A stretch of DNA of 64,000 bases from Brevundimonas alba (GCF_011927945.1 NZ_JAATJM010000002.1:620001-684000), one strand, 5' to 3'. Positions 55,429 through 64,000 are shown, counted from the first letter of the stretch. A program made the numbers and translations. Notes: generated from the letters alone by a model not told the origin.

Positions 55429-56520
55429 ATGATCATCCGCACGCTGACGGTCCTGACCGCCTCGGCCGCCCTGCTCGCGGCCTGCGCGATGCACGAAGTC
55501 GACTACCAGGGCGAAGGCGAAGGGTTCGTCGGCGAGGGCGTGGCCGTGCAGGCCCGGCTGGAAACCCCCTCGGTCGGCACCGCCGGACAGGACGCGGCTG
55601 ACGATCCGGCCGTCTGGGCCTCGGCGACGCCGGTCACCATCGGCGGCGTCCGGACCCGCGGCTTCGTCGCCGGGACGGACAAGAAGGCCGGCCTCTATAT
55701 CTACGGAATCGACGGCGCGGTGCTGCAGTTCCTGCCGGAGGGCCTGCTCAACAATGTCGACGTGACCGAGGGGCTGTCGGCAGGCGGCCGGCCGCAGGTG
55801 GTGTTGGGCGCCAGCGACCGCACCCCCGGCAAGACGGGCGTGGCCCTCTATCTGTTCGATCCCGCCGGGACCGCGGGCGTTCAGCCGTGGGGCGTGATCA
55901 CATCGGACGTCGTCGAGCCCTACGGCTTCTGCTTCGCCCGGCGCGGCACCGAGGTGCACGCCATCCTCGTCGGCCACGAGGGCGAGGTCCGGCAGTTCAT
56001 CCTGACAGTCGACACCATCGGCAAACCGGCCGCCCGCGAGGTGCGCCGCTTCGACATCGGCACGATCTCGGAAGGCTGCGCCGCCGACGAGGCGACCGGC
56101 GCCCTCTATATTGCCGAGGAGAATGTCGGCCTATGGCGCTACGGCCTCGATCCCGCGGCCGGCGCGACGCGGACCCTGGTCCAGCCCGTCGCGCCCGGCG
56201 TGCTGGTCGCGGACGCCGAAGGCCTCACCATCATCGAGGACGGCGCCGCCCGCTATCTGATCGGCTCCAGCCAGGGCGACTCGACCTTCCCGGTTTGGCG
56301 CATCGACGGCGCCCGGCCTGAGTACAAGGGCCGCTTCGTCGTCGGCGAGGGCGCGGTCGACCGCGTCACCGGCACAGACGGCCTCGACGCTCTCGGCGGG
56401 CCGGTCGGCGACGCCTTCCCCGAAGGCGTGGTCGTGGTTCAGGACGACATCAACGACGCCGGGACCCAGAATTTCAAATACATCGACTGGCGCGACATCC
56501 GCGCGGCGCTCGGCCTGTAA
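55429..56520 (+). CDS. beta-propeller phytase, lipoprotein
   Basis: 363 residues with a lipobox LLAAC near residue 19 (MIIRTLTVLTASAALLAAC). The 3-phytase beta-propeller signatures are DAADDPAVWAS, AGTDKKAGLYIYGIDGAVLQ, YGFCFARRGTEVHAILVGHE and EGCAADEATGALYIAEENVG, with AEGLTII and GSSQGDSTFPVWRI later. It removes phosphates from phytate with calcium. It is divergent from the TonB receptor, a pairing I recall for Caulobacterales. Confidence 0.93.
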   Translation: MIIRTLTVLTASAALLAACAMHEVDYQGEGEGFVGEGVAVQARLETPSVGTAGQDAADDPAVWASATPVTIGGVRTRGFVAGTDKKAGLYIYGIDGAVLQFLPEGLLNNVDVTEGLSAGGRPQVVLGASDRTPGKTGVALYLFDPAGTAGVQPWGVITSDVVEPYGFCFARRGTEVHAILVGHEGEVRQFILTVDTIGKPAAREVRRFDIGTISEGCAADEATGALYIAEENVGLWRYGLDPAAGATRTLVQPVAPGVLVADAEGLTIIEDGAARYLIGSSQGDSTFPVWRIDGARPEYKGRFVVGEGAVDRVTGTDGLDALGGPVGDAFPEGVVVVQDDINDAGTQNFKYIDWRDIRAALGL

Positions 56521-56552
56521 GGCGGCGCGGCGGCTTCGGGGGCGGAAGGTTC

Positions 56553-56644
56553 TGGCGGAGACGGAGGGATTCGAACCCTCGGTACCCCTTACAGGGTACG
56601 ACGATTTAGCAAACCGTTGCCTTCAGCCACTCGGCCACGTCTCC
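56553..56644 (-). tRNA. tRNA-Ser (GCT)
   Basis: Read on the minus strand: acceptor GGAGACG pairs with CGTCTCC; anticodon loop TTGCTAA (anticodon GCT); a long class II variable arm (CGTACCCTGTAAGGGGTACC); T-loop TTCGAAT; CCA encoded at the 3' end (56553-56555). 92 nt. Confidence 0.96.
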
Positions 56645-56778
56645 GGCAGGCGGCGTGGATAGCGGAGCGCGCGGACGGGCGCAACGGGTCTTGGGCGCCG
56701 CACTGATCAGGCCACCGTTAACACGACAGTGAGGGGCCCTGTGCAAGGTGTGCGCGAACCCGTCCGTGCGAGCCGATA

Positions 56779-58356
56779 TTGACCGACGCCGCGAGCCGCC
56801 TTTCGTTCGACGCCGAACCGGCCGCCGCCGGCAGCCTCGACGTGTCCGGCCTGCAGGCCCTCGCCGGATCCCTGTCCATCGACCGCGCGGAGCCTGCAGC
56901 CGACGGCGCCGCCCGCCGAGGCCCCTTCCGCCCGGAAGTCTGGCTCAATGCGCGGCAGAGACACGCGTCCCGACTGGCGGCCCACTATTTCCGGACCTTC
57001 GACGTGCTGGCGGTGATGGCGGTGACCCTGTTGTGCGCCTGGGCCTCGACGCCTGGGCCGCTGCTGCACGCGGACGTCTCGCGGCTGGCGCCGTTCGCCC
57101 TGGGCGCCCTGACGGTGCTGACCCTGATGCGTTCGCTGGGCCGGTACCGGTTCTCGCGCGGCCAGAAGACGTCACTGCACCTCGCCTCGGTGGCCGGTAT
57201 CGTCGCCACGGGCGCGGTCGTCGCCATGGCCAGCGGCGCCCTGCTGCTGGGCACTCAGGCACAGTGGTCGGCCTGGCTCGTTTGGGCCGGACTGACGATG
57301 ATCAGCCTCCATGCCCTGCACATGGGCTGGAGCGACATGGTCGGACGCTGGCGGGCCTCGGGCGCCCTGACGCCCAACATCGTGCTGGTCGGCGCCACCC
57401 GCCGGGCCGAGAGCCTGATCCGCGAGGCGTTGAAGCGCCGCGACCTCAATGTGCTGGGCATCTTCGACGACCGGCTGGCGCGGTCGCCGCGGGCCATCGA
57501 GGGGGTGCCGGTGCTGGGCACTGCGGACGACCTGCTGACCCACAAGATGACCCCCTACGTCGACCGCGTCGTGCTGGCCATCGACCCCAAGGCGGAGGCC
57601 CGGGTGCGCGAGCTGAACGCCCGCCTGCGGACCCTGCCCAATGAGGTGACGCTGCTGGTCGAGCCGAACGGCGAGGCCGAGACGCGGTCGGCGCTGGACC
57701 GGCTGGCCGCGGCGCCGCTCGCGGATGTCTCCGGGCCGGTCGACCACGACCGCCGCGCCTTCAACAAGCGGATGCAGGACATGGTGATCGGCCTGATCGC
57801 CTTGGTGCTGCTGGCCCCCGTGATGGCGCTGATCGCCGTGGCGATCCGCCTCGACAGCCCTGGCCCGATCTTCTTCCGCCAGCGCCGCCACGGCTTCAAT
57901 CACGAGGAAATCGTGGTGTGGAAATTCCGGTCGATGAAGCAGGAGGCCGCCGACGCCACGGCCAGCCGTCAGGTCACTCACGACGACGACCGGGTCACCC
58001 GCATCGGCAAATTCATCCGCAAGACCAGCCTCGACGAACTGCCGCAGCTGCTGAACGTCATCACCGGCGAGATGTCGCTGGTCGGCCCCCGGCCCCACGC
58101 CATCGGCATGAAGACGGGCCATGTCGAGAGCGCCCGGCTGGTCGCCGAATACGCCCACCGTCACCGGATCAAGCCGGGCATGACCGGCTGGGCCGCCGTC
58201 AACGGTTCGCGCGGCCCGCTGCACACGGCCCAGGACGTCCGCGCCCGCGTGCGGCTGGACATCGAATATGTGGAGCGCCAGTCGTTGTGGCTGGACCTCT
58301 GGATCATGGCCGTGACCGTGCCGGTGCTGCTCGGCGACCGTTCGGCGGTCCGCTGA
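56779..58356 (+). CDS. hfsE: polyprenyl-phosphate sugar-1-phosphotransferase, HfsE-like
   Basis: 525 residues from TTG 56779. Four N-terminal membrane helices ([62 protein letters not shown]), a CoA-binding-like domain ([20 protein letters not shown]), and a C-terminal transferase: [60 protein letters not shown] and GPRPHA. It starts lipid-linked repeat units. In Caulobacter HfsE, PssY and PssZ do this for holdfast. It overlaps hfsF (TGATG). Confidence 0.82.
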   Translation: MTDAASRLSFDAEPAAAGSLDVSGLQALAGSLSIDRAEPAADGAARRGPFRPEVWLNARQRHASRLAAHYFRTFDVLAVMAVTLLCAWASTPGPLLHADVSRLAPFALGALTVLTLMRSLGRYRFSRGQKTSLHLASVAGIVATGAVVAMASGALLLGTQAQWSAWLVWAGLTMISLHALHMGWSDMVGRWRASGALTPNIVLVGATRRAESLIREALKRRDLNVLGIFDDRLARSPRAIEGVPVLGTADDLLTHKMTPYVDRVVLAIDPKAEARVRELNARLRTLPNEVTLLVEPNGEAETRSALDRLAAAPLADVSGPVDHDRRAFNKRMQDMVIGLIALVLLAPVMALIAVAIRLDSPGPIFFRQRRHGFNHEEIVVWKFRSMKQEAADATASRQVTHDDDRVTRIGKFIRKTSLDELPQLLNVITGEMSLVGPRPHAIGMKTGHVESARLVAEYAHRHRIKPGMTGWAAVNGSRGPLHTAQDVRARVRLDIEYVERQSLWLDLWIMAVTVPVLLGDRSAVR

Positions 58357-59807
58357 TGTTCTGGAGGGGCGTCTGGGGCTATCTGCCCGCCAACATCGTG
58401 CAGGGCGTGGTTGGCTTCCTGTCGATCATCCTGTTCACCCGCCTGCTCAGCCCCGACGATTTCGGCCGCTACGCCCTCGCCTTCTCGGTGATGACCCTGG
58501 CCCATGTGGCGGTGTTCAGCTGGCTGGAAGCCGCCATGGCGCGCTTCTGGGCGGCGCAGGAGCCCGGCGCGGCGACGCAGGGCCATTTCGCCTCCCTGTA
58601 CCGCACCGCCTTCGTCCTCAGCGCCGCCTTCATCGTCGTCGCTGCCCTGGCCGTCTGGTTCTGGCCCGCCGATCCGCTGTTCAAGGTGGCGCTCGCCGCC
58701 GGTCTGGCCGGCGCGCCCGCCCGTTGCCTCGTCAAGCTGGGACAGGAGCGGTTCCGCGCCGCCGGCGAGGTCGGCAAGGCGGCGGGCCTGGACATGGCCG
58801 TGGCCGTCGGCGGGCTGCTCATCGGCGTGGGCTTCGCGCTCAACGGATGGGGTGGAGCCGCGCCGCTGCTGGGCCTCGGCCTCGCACCGCTGGCCGCCCT
58901 GCCCTTCGTCCTGCCGGGCGAACTGAGGCAGGCGCGCGGCGGCGGATTCGAACCCGACCGGGTGCGGGGATACGCCGTCTACGGCTATCCGATCGCAGCG
59001 TCGCTGGCCCTGACAGTCGTGCTGTCCTCGACGGACCGGTTCCTGCTGGCGACCTTCATGGATGAGGCGGCCGTGGGCGCCTATCACGCCGGCTATTCGA
59101 TCGCGAACCGGACGCTGGACGTGCTCTTCCTGTGGCTCGGATCGGCCGGCCAGCCCGCTCTGGTCATGGCTCTGGAGCGAGGCGGCGTTGACCGTCTGAA
59201 AACCGCTGCCCGCGAGCAGCTGTCGACCTTCCTGCTCATCGGACTGCCCGCGGCGGCGGGCGTGGCGCTGGTGGCGCGGCCGTTGGCGGAGGTTCTGATC
59301 GGCGAGGATCTGCGGATCGCGGCGGCAGGCGTAACGCCGTGGATCGCCCTGTCGGCGCTGCTGTATGGCCTGACCGCCTACTATTTCGGACAGGCCTTTA
59401 CCCTCGGCAAGAAGACGAAGCTGTTGCTGGTGGCCATGGCCGTGCCCGCCGCCATGAACGTGGTGCTGAACCTGATCCTCGTGCCCCGCTTTGGCCTGAT
59501 GGGCGCGGCCTGGGCCACGGCCGCCAGCTTCGCGCTCGGCCTCTTGGCGACGCAGGTCCTCGGCCGCCGCGTCATGCCCCTGCCGATCCCGTGGGACAGT
59601 TTGATCCGCTGCGCCGTCGCCACGGGTGTGATGGCGCTGATCGTGGCGCGGTTGCCGGTCATCGGCGGCATTGCCGAGCTGACGCTCGATGCTACGGTCG
59701 GGGGTCTGGTCTACGCCGCCGCCGCCCTGACGCTGAACGCCGCCGGGGTGCGCGACGTGGCCGTGCGGCTTCTGACGCAGGCGCGCGAGCGGAGGGCCGC
59801 CGCATGA
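58356..59807 (+). CDS. hfsF: oligosaccharide flippase (Wzx), HfsF-like
   Basis: 483 residues with about 12-14 membrane helices, MATE/MOP-type: GYLPANIVQGVVGFLSIILF at the start, then TRLLSPDDFGRYALAFSVMT. DPVxx-like features include YGYPIAASLALTVVLSSTDR and GAYHAGYSIANRTLDVLFLW. It moves the lipid-linked unit to the periplasm. Overlaps hfsE by 1 bp and the first GT2 gene by 4 bp. Caulobacter HfsF is the equivalent. Confidence 0.82.
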   Translation: MFWRGVWGYLPANIVQGVVGFLSIILFTRLLSPDDFGRYALAFSVMTLAHVAVFSWLEAAMARFWAAQEPGAATQGHFASLYRTAFVLSAAFIVVAALAVWFWPADPLFKVALAAGLAGAPARCLVKLGQERFRAAGEVGKAAGLDMAVAVGGLLIGVGFALNGWGGAAPLLGLGLAPLAALPFVLPGELRQARGGGFEPDRVRGYAVYGYPIAASLALTVVLSSTDRFLLATFMDEAAVGAYHAGYSIANRTLDVLFLWLGSAGQPALVMALERGGVDRLKTAAREQLSTFLLIGLPAAAGVALVARPLAEVLIGEDLRIAAAGVTPWIALSALLYGLTAYYFGQAFTLGKKTKLLLVAMAVPAAMNVVLNLILVPRFGLMGAAWATAASFALGLLATQVLGRRVMPLPIPWDSLIRCAVATGVMALIVARLPVIGGIAELTLDATVGGLVYAAAALTLNAAGVRDVAVRLLTQARERRAAA

Positions 59808-60742
59808 CCGCGCGTGCGAAGATCACGGATAACGCCGCCTGGAAAGGCGCGAGGCCGGCCCTGTCGGTGCTGACGCCTTTCCTGCGTGACGACCCGTCCG
59901 AGCTGCTGGCCCTGCTCGATGAGGAGGCCGGCTCGGTTGACGGCGCGGTCGAGGTGATCGTGCTCGACGACGGTACGAATGACCCCGCACTGACGGCGCG
60001 GCTGACGGCGCAGATCAAGGCCATGTCCCTGCCGGCGCGCCTGATCACCCTGCCAGCGAACGAGGGGCGCTCGATCGGCCGCAACCGGCTGGCCGCGGCG
60101 GCCCGGGGCGGCAGCCTTTTGTTCCTCGACAGCGACATGCGGCCGGATCACCGCCGCTTCCTTCGGGACTGGTCCGAACTGGTGGCGCGCGAGGATCCGG
60201 CGGTGGCGTTCGGCGGCTTCTCGCTGCTGCAGGCTCCCACCCACGCCCGCTTCGCCGTCCACCGCGCCATGGCCGCCAAATCGGAGTGCGTGCCCTACAC
60301 CGAGCGGGCGCGGCAGCCCGAGAAATACGTCTACACCTCCAATCTGCTGGTCCGCCGCGACGTGTTCGAGGCCGAGGCCTTCGATTCCGGCTTCACCGGC
60401 TGGGGCTGGGAGGATGTGGAGTGGGCCATGCGGGTGTCGCGCCGGTTCCGCGTCGTCCACCTCGACAACGCCGCGACCCACATGGGGCTCGATACGGTCG
60501 CCTCGCTGGCCGGCAAATACGAGCAGTCGGCGCCGAACTTCGCTCGCATGGCCAGCCGGCACCCCGAGATCGTCGCCGCCTATCCCAGCTACAAGGCCGC
60601 GAAACTGCTGAAGCGCCTGCCCGGCCTGCCGTGGCTGCGGGGACAGATGCGGCGGACGGCCGAGCGCGACTGGCTGCCGGTCGCAGCGCGCGCTTTCTCG
60701 CTGCGCCTCTATCGCGCCGCCCTCTACGCCGAGGCCGTCTGA
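59804..60742 (+). CDS. hfsG: GT2 family glycosyltransferase, HfsG-like
   Basis: 312 residues, one GT-A fold: LSVLTPFLRDDPSELLALLD, VEVIVLDDGTNDP, the DxD metal motif in LLFLDSDMRPDHRRFLRDWS, and SGFTGWGWEDVEWAMRVSRR (C-terminal acceptor motif, GWGxED). It adds a sugar from a nucleotide donor to the lipid-linked unit in the cytoplasm. The position after hfsF fits HfsG. ATGA overlap at the start and TGATG with the next gene. Confidence 0.78.
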   Translation: MTARAKITDNAAWKGARPALSVLTPFLRDDPSELLALLDEEAGSVDGAVEVIVLDDGTNDPALTARLTAQIKAMSLPARLITLPANEGRSIGRNRLAAAARGGSLLFLDSDMRPDHRRFLRDWSELVAREDPAVAFGGFSLLQAPTHARFAVHRAMAAKSECVPYTERARQPEKYVYTSNLLVRRDVFEAEAFDSGFTGWGWEDVEWAMRVSRRFRVVHLDNAATHMGLDTVASLAGKYEQSAPNFARMASRHPEIVAAYPSYKAAKLLKRLPGLPWLRGQMRRTAERDWLPVAARAFSLRLYRAALYAEAV

Positions 60743-61683
60743 TGGCCGACGTCTCGATCATCGTCCCGACCCTGCGCCGGCCCGAAAGTCTGGAGCGGGC
60801 GCTGCGCTCTCTGTTCGCCCAGACGGGCGTCGCCGAGCGGGTCTCGGAGATCGTCGTCGTCGACAACGATCCGGCCGGATCGGCGGCGCAGGGCGTCGAC
60901 GCCCTACGCCCGCTGTCCCCGTGGCCGCTGGTCTATGTGCACGCGCCCCGGCCGGGCGTAGCCACGGCGCGCAACGCGGGGCTCGCCGCGACAACAGCCC
61001 CGTTGATCGCCTTCCTGGATGACGACGAGGCGGCCTCGACCGGCTGGCTGACCGCGCTTCTGCAAGCCCGGGAACTGACGGCCGCGGATGCGGTGTTCGG
61101 CCCGATCACCGGCCGTGCGCCGGAGGCCCGGCTTTGGCTCAAGCCCTACCTGGAGCGGTTCTTCGGCCGCGAGGGACCCGAGGCGACAGGCGTGATCGAC
61201 GAGCCTTACGGCTGCGGCAATTCCCTGATGCTGCGCGCGACGGCCCTGCCCGGCTCCGCCCCGTTCAACGTCGCCTCGGATCAGGCGGGTGGCGAGGACG
61301 ACGCCCTGTTCGCCGCCTTGCAGGCGCGCGGCGGGCGCTTCGGCTGGGCGGCGGACGCCTGGGTCGAGGAATTCGCCCCGGCGCACCGGGCGACACTGCG
61401 GTATGCCCTCGCCCGGGCCTTCGCCTACGGGCAGGGTCCAAGCCAGACGGCAGCGGCCGCGCGGGACTGGCCCGCCGTCCTGCGCTGGATGATCATCGGC
61501 GCCGGCCAGACCGTCGTCTGGGGCTCGCTTGCGACGGCGCTCACCCTGATCGGAAGTTCGAAACGCGCCGAACTGTATGACCGCACGGCGCGCGGCGTCG
61601 GCAAGCTGTTCTGGATGAAGGGCTTCGAGCCCCACTTCTACGGCGCCCGCGAACTGGCCCGGCTCGAGGCGGCCAAGGGCTGA
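60742..61683 (+). CDS. GT2 family glycosyltransferase
   Basis: 313 residues: VSIIVPTLRRPESLERALRS, SEIVVVDNDPAGSAAQ, the APRPGVATARNAGLAATTAP box, and LIAFLDDDEAASTGWLTALL (DxD). GEDDALFAALQARGGRFGWA is the acceptor motif. A C-terminal helix pair (VLRWMIIGAGQTVVWGSLAT, then ALTLIGSS) may anchor it to the membrane. A second elongating enzyme of the pathway, not clearly matched to a named Hfs protein. Confidence 0.85.
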   Translation: MADVSIIVPTLRRPESLERALRSLFAQTGVAERVSEIVVVDNDPAGSAAQGVDALRPLSPWPLVYVHAPRPGVATARNAGLAATTAPLIAFLDDDEAASTGWLTALLQARELTAADAVFGPITGRAPEARLWLKPYLERFFGREGPEATGVIDEPYGCGNSLMLRATALPGSAPFNVASDQAGGEDDALFAALQARGGRFGWAADAWVEEFAPAHRATLRYALARAFAYGQGPSQTAAAARDWPAVLRWMIIGAGQTVVWGSLATALTLIGSSKRAELYDRTARGVGKLFWMKGFEPHFYGARELARLEAAKG

Positions 61684-61997
61684 CTATCCCTCGCGGACGA
61701 GCATCCTGCACACTCGCCGGAGGGTGAAAGATGCGCAACAGCTCGCAGGCATATATTCCTATCTTCGCCTTGACGCTGGTTAGTCTCGCCCCCATTTCGA
61801 GTTTAGGTCTTTGACATGTGAAACAGCGAAAGCGGAGCGGGAATTCCGTCGAGAACTTCCGCAAATTTGGCACGATCCGCGCCACGCCGTACCAACTCTG
61901 CCCCACAAGGCTCGGCTGTTGTTGACCTTTTCAGTTTGGCACTGTTGGCACGCCGAATTCGAAAACAGTGCCAAGTCCCGGCGCCGTCAGGCTTATC
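61684..61997. other. AT-richer intergenic region, no gene recognised
   Basis: 314 bp between convergent genes, visibly lower in GC than all around. It contains an exact 11-bp inverted repeat (see the separate entry), three TGGCAC on the plus strand and one on the minus strand, and a GG-N10-GC sigma-54-like pair at 61869-61882 without a plus-strand gene after it. Small open frames on both strands lack ribosome binding sites and family resemblance. Confidence 0.6.
61936..61974. repeat. 11-bp perfect inverted repeat
   Basis: TTGGCACTGTT (61936-61946) and its exact complement (61964-61974) enclose a 17-nt loop that has a third GGCAC. There is no T-run, so it is not an obvious terminator, although it lies between convergent transcripts. 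Confidence 0.65.
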
Positions 61998-62699
61998 CTA
62001 GCCCGTCAGCCGCTTCAGGAAGGCCGGCGGCTTGTATGTCGACCGGTTGACCACCACGCCGGCGATCTTGCCGCCCGCTGCCTCGATCTCGTCGCGGAGA
62101 ATGAGCGGATCGCCCGCCGACGTGCTTTCCGCCGCCACCACCAGCACGGTCGCATCGACAAACGGCGCCAAGGTGATGGCGATGGAGTTGCGGTCGGCCG
62201 CCGGGCTGTCGATGACCACGGTGTCGGCGTGTTTGCGCAGGGCGTCCCAGTAGCGTGGATCGGCGATGGCCTCGGCCCGTTGGCCGGACCGCAGATGCTC
62301 GGCCGCGAACCGGGTCACCCACAGCCGCCCGCCGAGACAGGGTCGGGCCGTCATCAGCCGGGCCGGATGCACAGGCTTGCCGTTGCGATCCATGATCCGT
62401 GGCGTCACTGCGAAGAAGATCGAGCCGTCGGGAGTGGCCATCGCCGCCTTGCCCAGGGTCCCGAAACGGTCGGGCTCGGCGGCGATCGCCTCGGACTGTC
62501 CCTGCTGCGCCAGATCGGCGTCAATCAGCCAGACCGGCCGTCGCGCACGGACGGCGGCGAGACGGGCGTATTCCCGGGCCACGGTCGAGACCCCCTCGCC
62601 GGAATTGGCCGCCGCGATCTGGATCACGCGTCCGCGGTGGCCCGGCGCCGGACCCAGCGCGGCCCAGAGAGCCGCCATTTCGGATGTCAGGTCGACCAT
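61998..62699 (-). CDS. hfsB: tyrosine-kinase-like ATPase, HfsB-like, Walker A lysine missing
   Basis: 233 residues, CpsD/BY-kinase-like P-loop fold: Walker A region IQIAAANSGEGVSTVAREYA, Walker A' WLIDADLAQQ, and Walker B VVIDSPAADRN, then VVVNRSTYKPPAFLKRL. The usual GEGKST reads GEGVST: Lys is Val37 (codon 62589-62591, GTC). No C-terminal tyrosine cluster is present. It should partner the Wzc-like HfsA next door, regulating export without normal ATP hydrolysis. Confidence 0.82.
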   Translation of the reverse strand: MVDLTSEMAALWAALGPAPGHRGRVIQIAAANSGEGVSTVAREYARLAAVRARRPVWLIDADLAQQGQSEAIAAEPDRFGTLGKAAMATPDGSIFFAVTPRIMDRNGKPVHPARLMTARPCLGGRLWVTRFAAEHLRSGQRAEAIADPRYWDALRKHADTVVIDSPAADRNSIAITLAPFVDATVLVVAAESTSAGDPLILRDEIEAAGGKIAGVVVNRSTYKPPAFLKRLTG

Positions 62700-62760
62700 C
62701 GAATCGCTACGCGCCCGGCTACAGGTCCCTACGCTACCATGACGGGCGTGGCGGCGCGCA

Positions 62761-64000
62761 TCATCGCGCCTTCATCGGAGCGACGGCGAGCACCGGCATC
62801 TCCAGCGTCCGGCCCGTCGAGGCGGGTGTGACATAGCCCCGGCGCGTGAAAACCCTCAGCAGCCCTATGCACAGGGCGGTGAAGCCGGCGAACAGGAAGA
62901 CCAGCGCCAGCAACGGCGCCTTCAGGCTGGAGCCCTTGGTCGGGGCCTCGGCGCGCTCGATGACGGTGACATTGTCGGCGCCGGCGGCGACGAGAGCGCT
63001 GTCGGCCTGGGCCGCCGTCTCCCGCTGCTGGAACTCGCGGATGTAGTTGGTCAGAACCTCGCGATTGCCGAACAGATTGGCGTTGGTCGATTCCAGCCGC
63101 GTCAGCTCGGCCAGCCGGTCGCGGGTCTGCCCCAGCTGCCGCTCGGCGACGGCAAGCCGCGCCGCGAGCCCGTCCCGGTCGGCGGCAGCGTTGATCCGGG
63201 CGGTCTCGATCTCTGTGAAGATGATGCTCGGTCCCGTGCGGACCTCCTTGGCCCCGACGGTGGTGCCGGTGGAGACATAGGCTTGAAGGTCAGCGATCTG
63301 CTGCTCGATGTCCTTCACCGGCTGGGCGTCGGGGGTGTAGCGCGACAGGAGGGCTTCGCGCTGGGTCCGAAGCTGCAGGATCTGGTCCTGTGCCGATACA
63401 TTCAGGTCCTGTTGCAGCACCACCTCCGCAGGCTGCTGGGCCAACTGGGCCTCCAGAGTACTGAGCCGCTGGCTTGCCTGGTTCAGCTGCGCCCTCAGGG
63501 ACAGCACCTCGGTGAAGGTCGTCTGATAGACCGCCGCCTGCGCCGCCTTGGCGGTGGCGAAGTCGCCGATGTCATTGGTTGCGATGAAGGTGTTGTAGGC
63601 CGCGTCGGCGTCGGCGAGCTGGTCTTCGAACACCTCCCGCTGGGCCGCGATGGCGGGCGTGGTGCGGTCGCGGAAGACGGTGCGCCGCTGGACCAGATAC
63701 TGGTCGACAATGGCGTTCAGGATCTGCGCCGCCTTCACCGGATCGTCGGCGGCGTAGGAGACGGAGATGATGGCGCTGCCCGCCGTCGTCCCGACCCCGA
63801 GGCTGCTGTCGAGCACCTTCAGGGCGGCGGCCTCTTTCGCGGCGGTCGTGCCGCTGGCGTTGGGGCCGAGGATCGTATCGGCGCCCAAGGCCTTCACCGC
63901 CCGCCGCTTGACCTCGAGGCTGCCGAGGATCTGCGCCTCCGACTGCGCGACGGCGTCGGCCTCAAGAGGCTGCCCGCGCTCGCTGGTCCCGACGCGGGGC
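62761..64000 (-). CDS. hfsA: Wzz/GumC-type chain-length and export protein, HfsA-like, N-terminus outside window
   Basis: At least 413 residues; the frame is open to the window edge. The visible part has GTTAGSAIISVSYAADDPVK, AAQILNAIVDQYLVQRRTVF (Wzz core), a long coiled coil (RAQLNQASQRLSTLEAQLAQ and AERQLGQTRDRLAELTRLES), GNVR-type VIERAEAPTKGSSLKAP and one C-terminal helix (LLALVFLFAGFTALCIGLLR). It lacks the fused kinase domain, which is the separate hfsB 61 bp downstream. It spans the periplasm and joins the outer-membrane exporter. Confidence 0.8.
   Translation of the reverse strand, partial: PRVGTSERGQPLEADAVAQSEAQILGSLEVKRRAVKALGADTILGPNASGTTAAKEAAALKVLDSSLGVGTTAGSAIISVSYAADDPVKAAQILNAIVDQYLVQRRTVFRDRTTPAIAAQREVFEDQLADADAAYNTFIATNDIGDFATAKAAQAAVYQTTFTEVLSLRAQLNQASQRLSTLEAQLAQQPAEVVLQQDLNVSAQDQILQLRTQREALLSRYTPDAQPVKDIEQQIADLQAYVSTGTTVGAKEVRTGPSIIFTEIETARINAAADRDGLAARLAVAERQLGQTRDRLAELTRLESTNANLFGNREVLTNYIREFQQRETAAQADSALVAAGADNVTVIERAEAPTKGSSLKAPLLALVFLFAGFTALCIGLLRVFTRRGYVTPASTGRTLEMPVLAVAPMKAR

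Noticed and set aside
61867..61883. Sigma-54-like GG-N10-GC site on the plus strand
   Set aside because: No plus-strand gene follows; it points into the antisense of hfsB, so it is kept only as part of the gap description.
61780..61974. Minus-strand frame with two Cys-x-x-Cys pairs in the AT-richer gap
   Set aside because: No ribosome binding site, overlaps the inverted repeat, and no similarity to a zinc protein I know.

Overview
The window is a GC-rich chromosomal segment from an alphaproteobacterium of the family Caulobacteraceae, most likely Brevundimonas or a close relative. The evidence is the gene content: a popZ polar organiser gene beside valS; fliX divergent from flgI-cheL-flbY; a holdfast-type polysaccharide locus (hfsE/F/G-like against hfsB/A-like); an alphaproteobacterial LexA box (GTTC-N7-GTTC) before uvrA; a DksA with one cysteine; and many short Caulobacterales-type proteins (DUF6894, DUF6880, DUF1467, DUF3088). 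I see no prophage, insertion sequence, CRISPR array or rRNA operon. The segment is mostly core chromosome with small variable patches.

Layout. 1-1.2 kb: two DUF6894 genes (one cut by the window edge), two tiny genes and a large composite inverted repeat. 1.2-5.7 kb (minus strand): proS-lolC-lolD in overlapping order, and mce-DUF1467-DUF3088. 5.7-9.9 kb: an unknown gene divergent from a membrane-tethered winged-helix regulator, an unknown membrane protein and a secreted M28 peptidase. 9.9-12.1 kb: rpsB-tsf with promoter, intercistronic hairpin and terminator. 12.1-17.8 kb: a secreted protein with an M23 lipoprotein, hrpB, and an amino acid permease. 17.9-22.8 kb: tRNA-Leu, a radical SAM protein, DUF6880, an RNA methyltransferase and a glycine-zipper protein. 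22.9-29.4 kb (minus): the pcm-like, tolC, popZ, valS, tlyA series. 29.6-34.8 kb: tRNA-Cys, a SpoU methyltransferase, tRNA-Asn, a lipoprotein, a LOG-family protein, gltX and dksA. 35-37.4 kb: flagellar fliX / flgI-cheL-flbY with a sigma-54 promoter. 37.4-43.3 kb: an ABC-F ATPase with an overlapping small ORF, a truncated hemoglobin, a lipoprotein and SOS-controlled uvrA. 43.3-46.2 kb (minus): two tandem paralogous membrane proteins and a CPBP protease. 46.3-52.8 kb: trmFO, a phosphoesterase, an MpaB-type oxygenase, an acyl-CoA dehydrogenase, an SCP2 protein and a membrane-protein/XRE-regulator pair with tandem operators. 52.9-56.5 kb: a TonB-dependent receptor divergent from a beta-propeller phytase. 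56.6-64 kb: tRNA-Ser and the polysaccharide locus, in which hfsA-like runs off the window.

How the genes work together. The polysaccharide genes form one Wzx/Wzy-type pathway: HfsE-like starts the lipid-linked unit, two GT2 enzymes extend it, HfsF-like flips it, and the HfsA/HfsB-like pair serves polymerisation and export. The flagellar genes build the P-ring. LolCD sorts lipoproteins, several of which are encoded here. Four convergent gene pairs end in a shared CTAG, so their stop codons overlap. The most unusual findings are the XRE/membrane-protein operon with two 18-bp-spaced operators, the HfsB-like protein lacking its Walker A lysine, the small ORF overlapping the ABC-F start, the membrane-anchored winged-helix regulator, and an AT-richer gap at 61.7-62.0 kb with an 11-bp inverted repeat.
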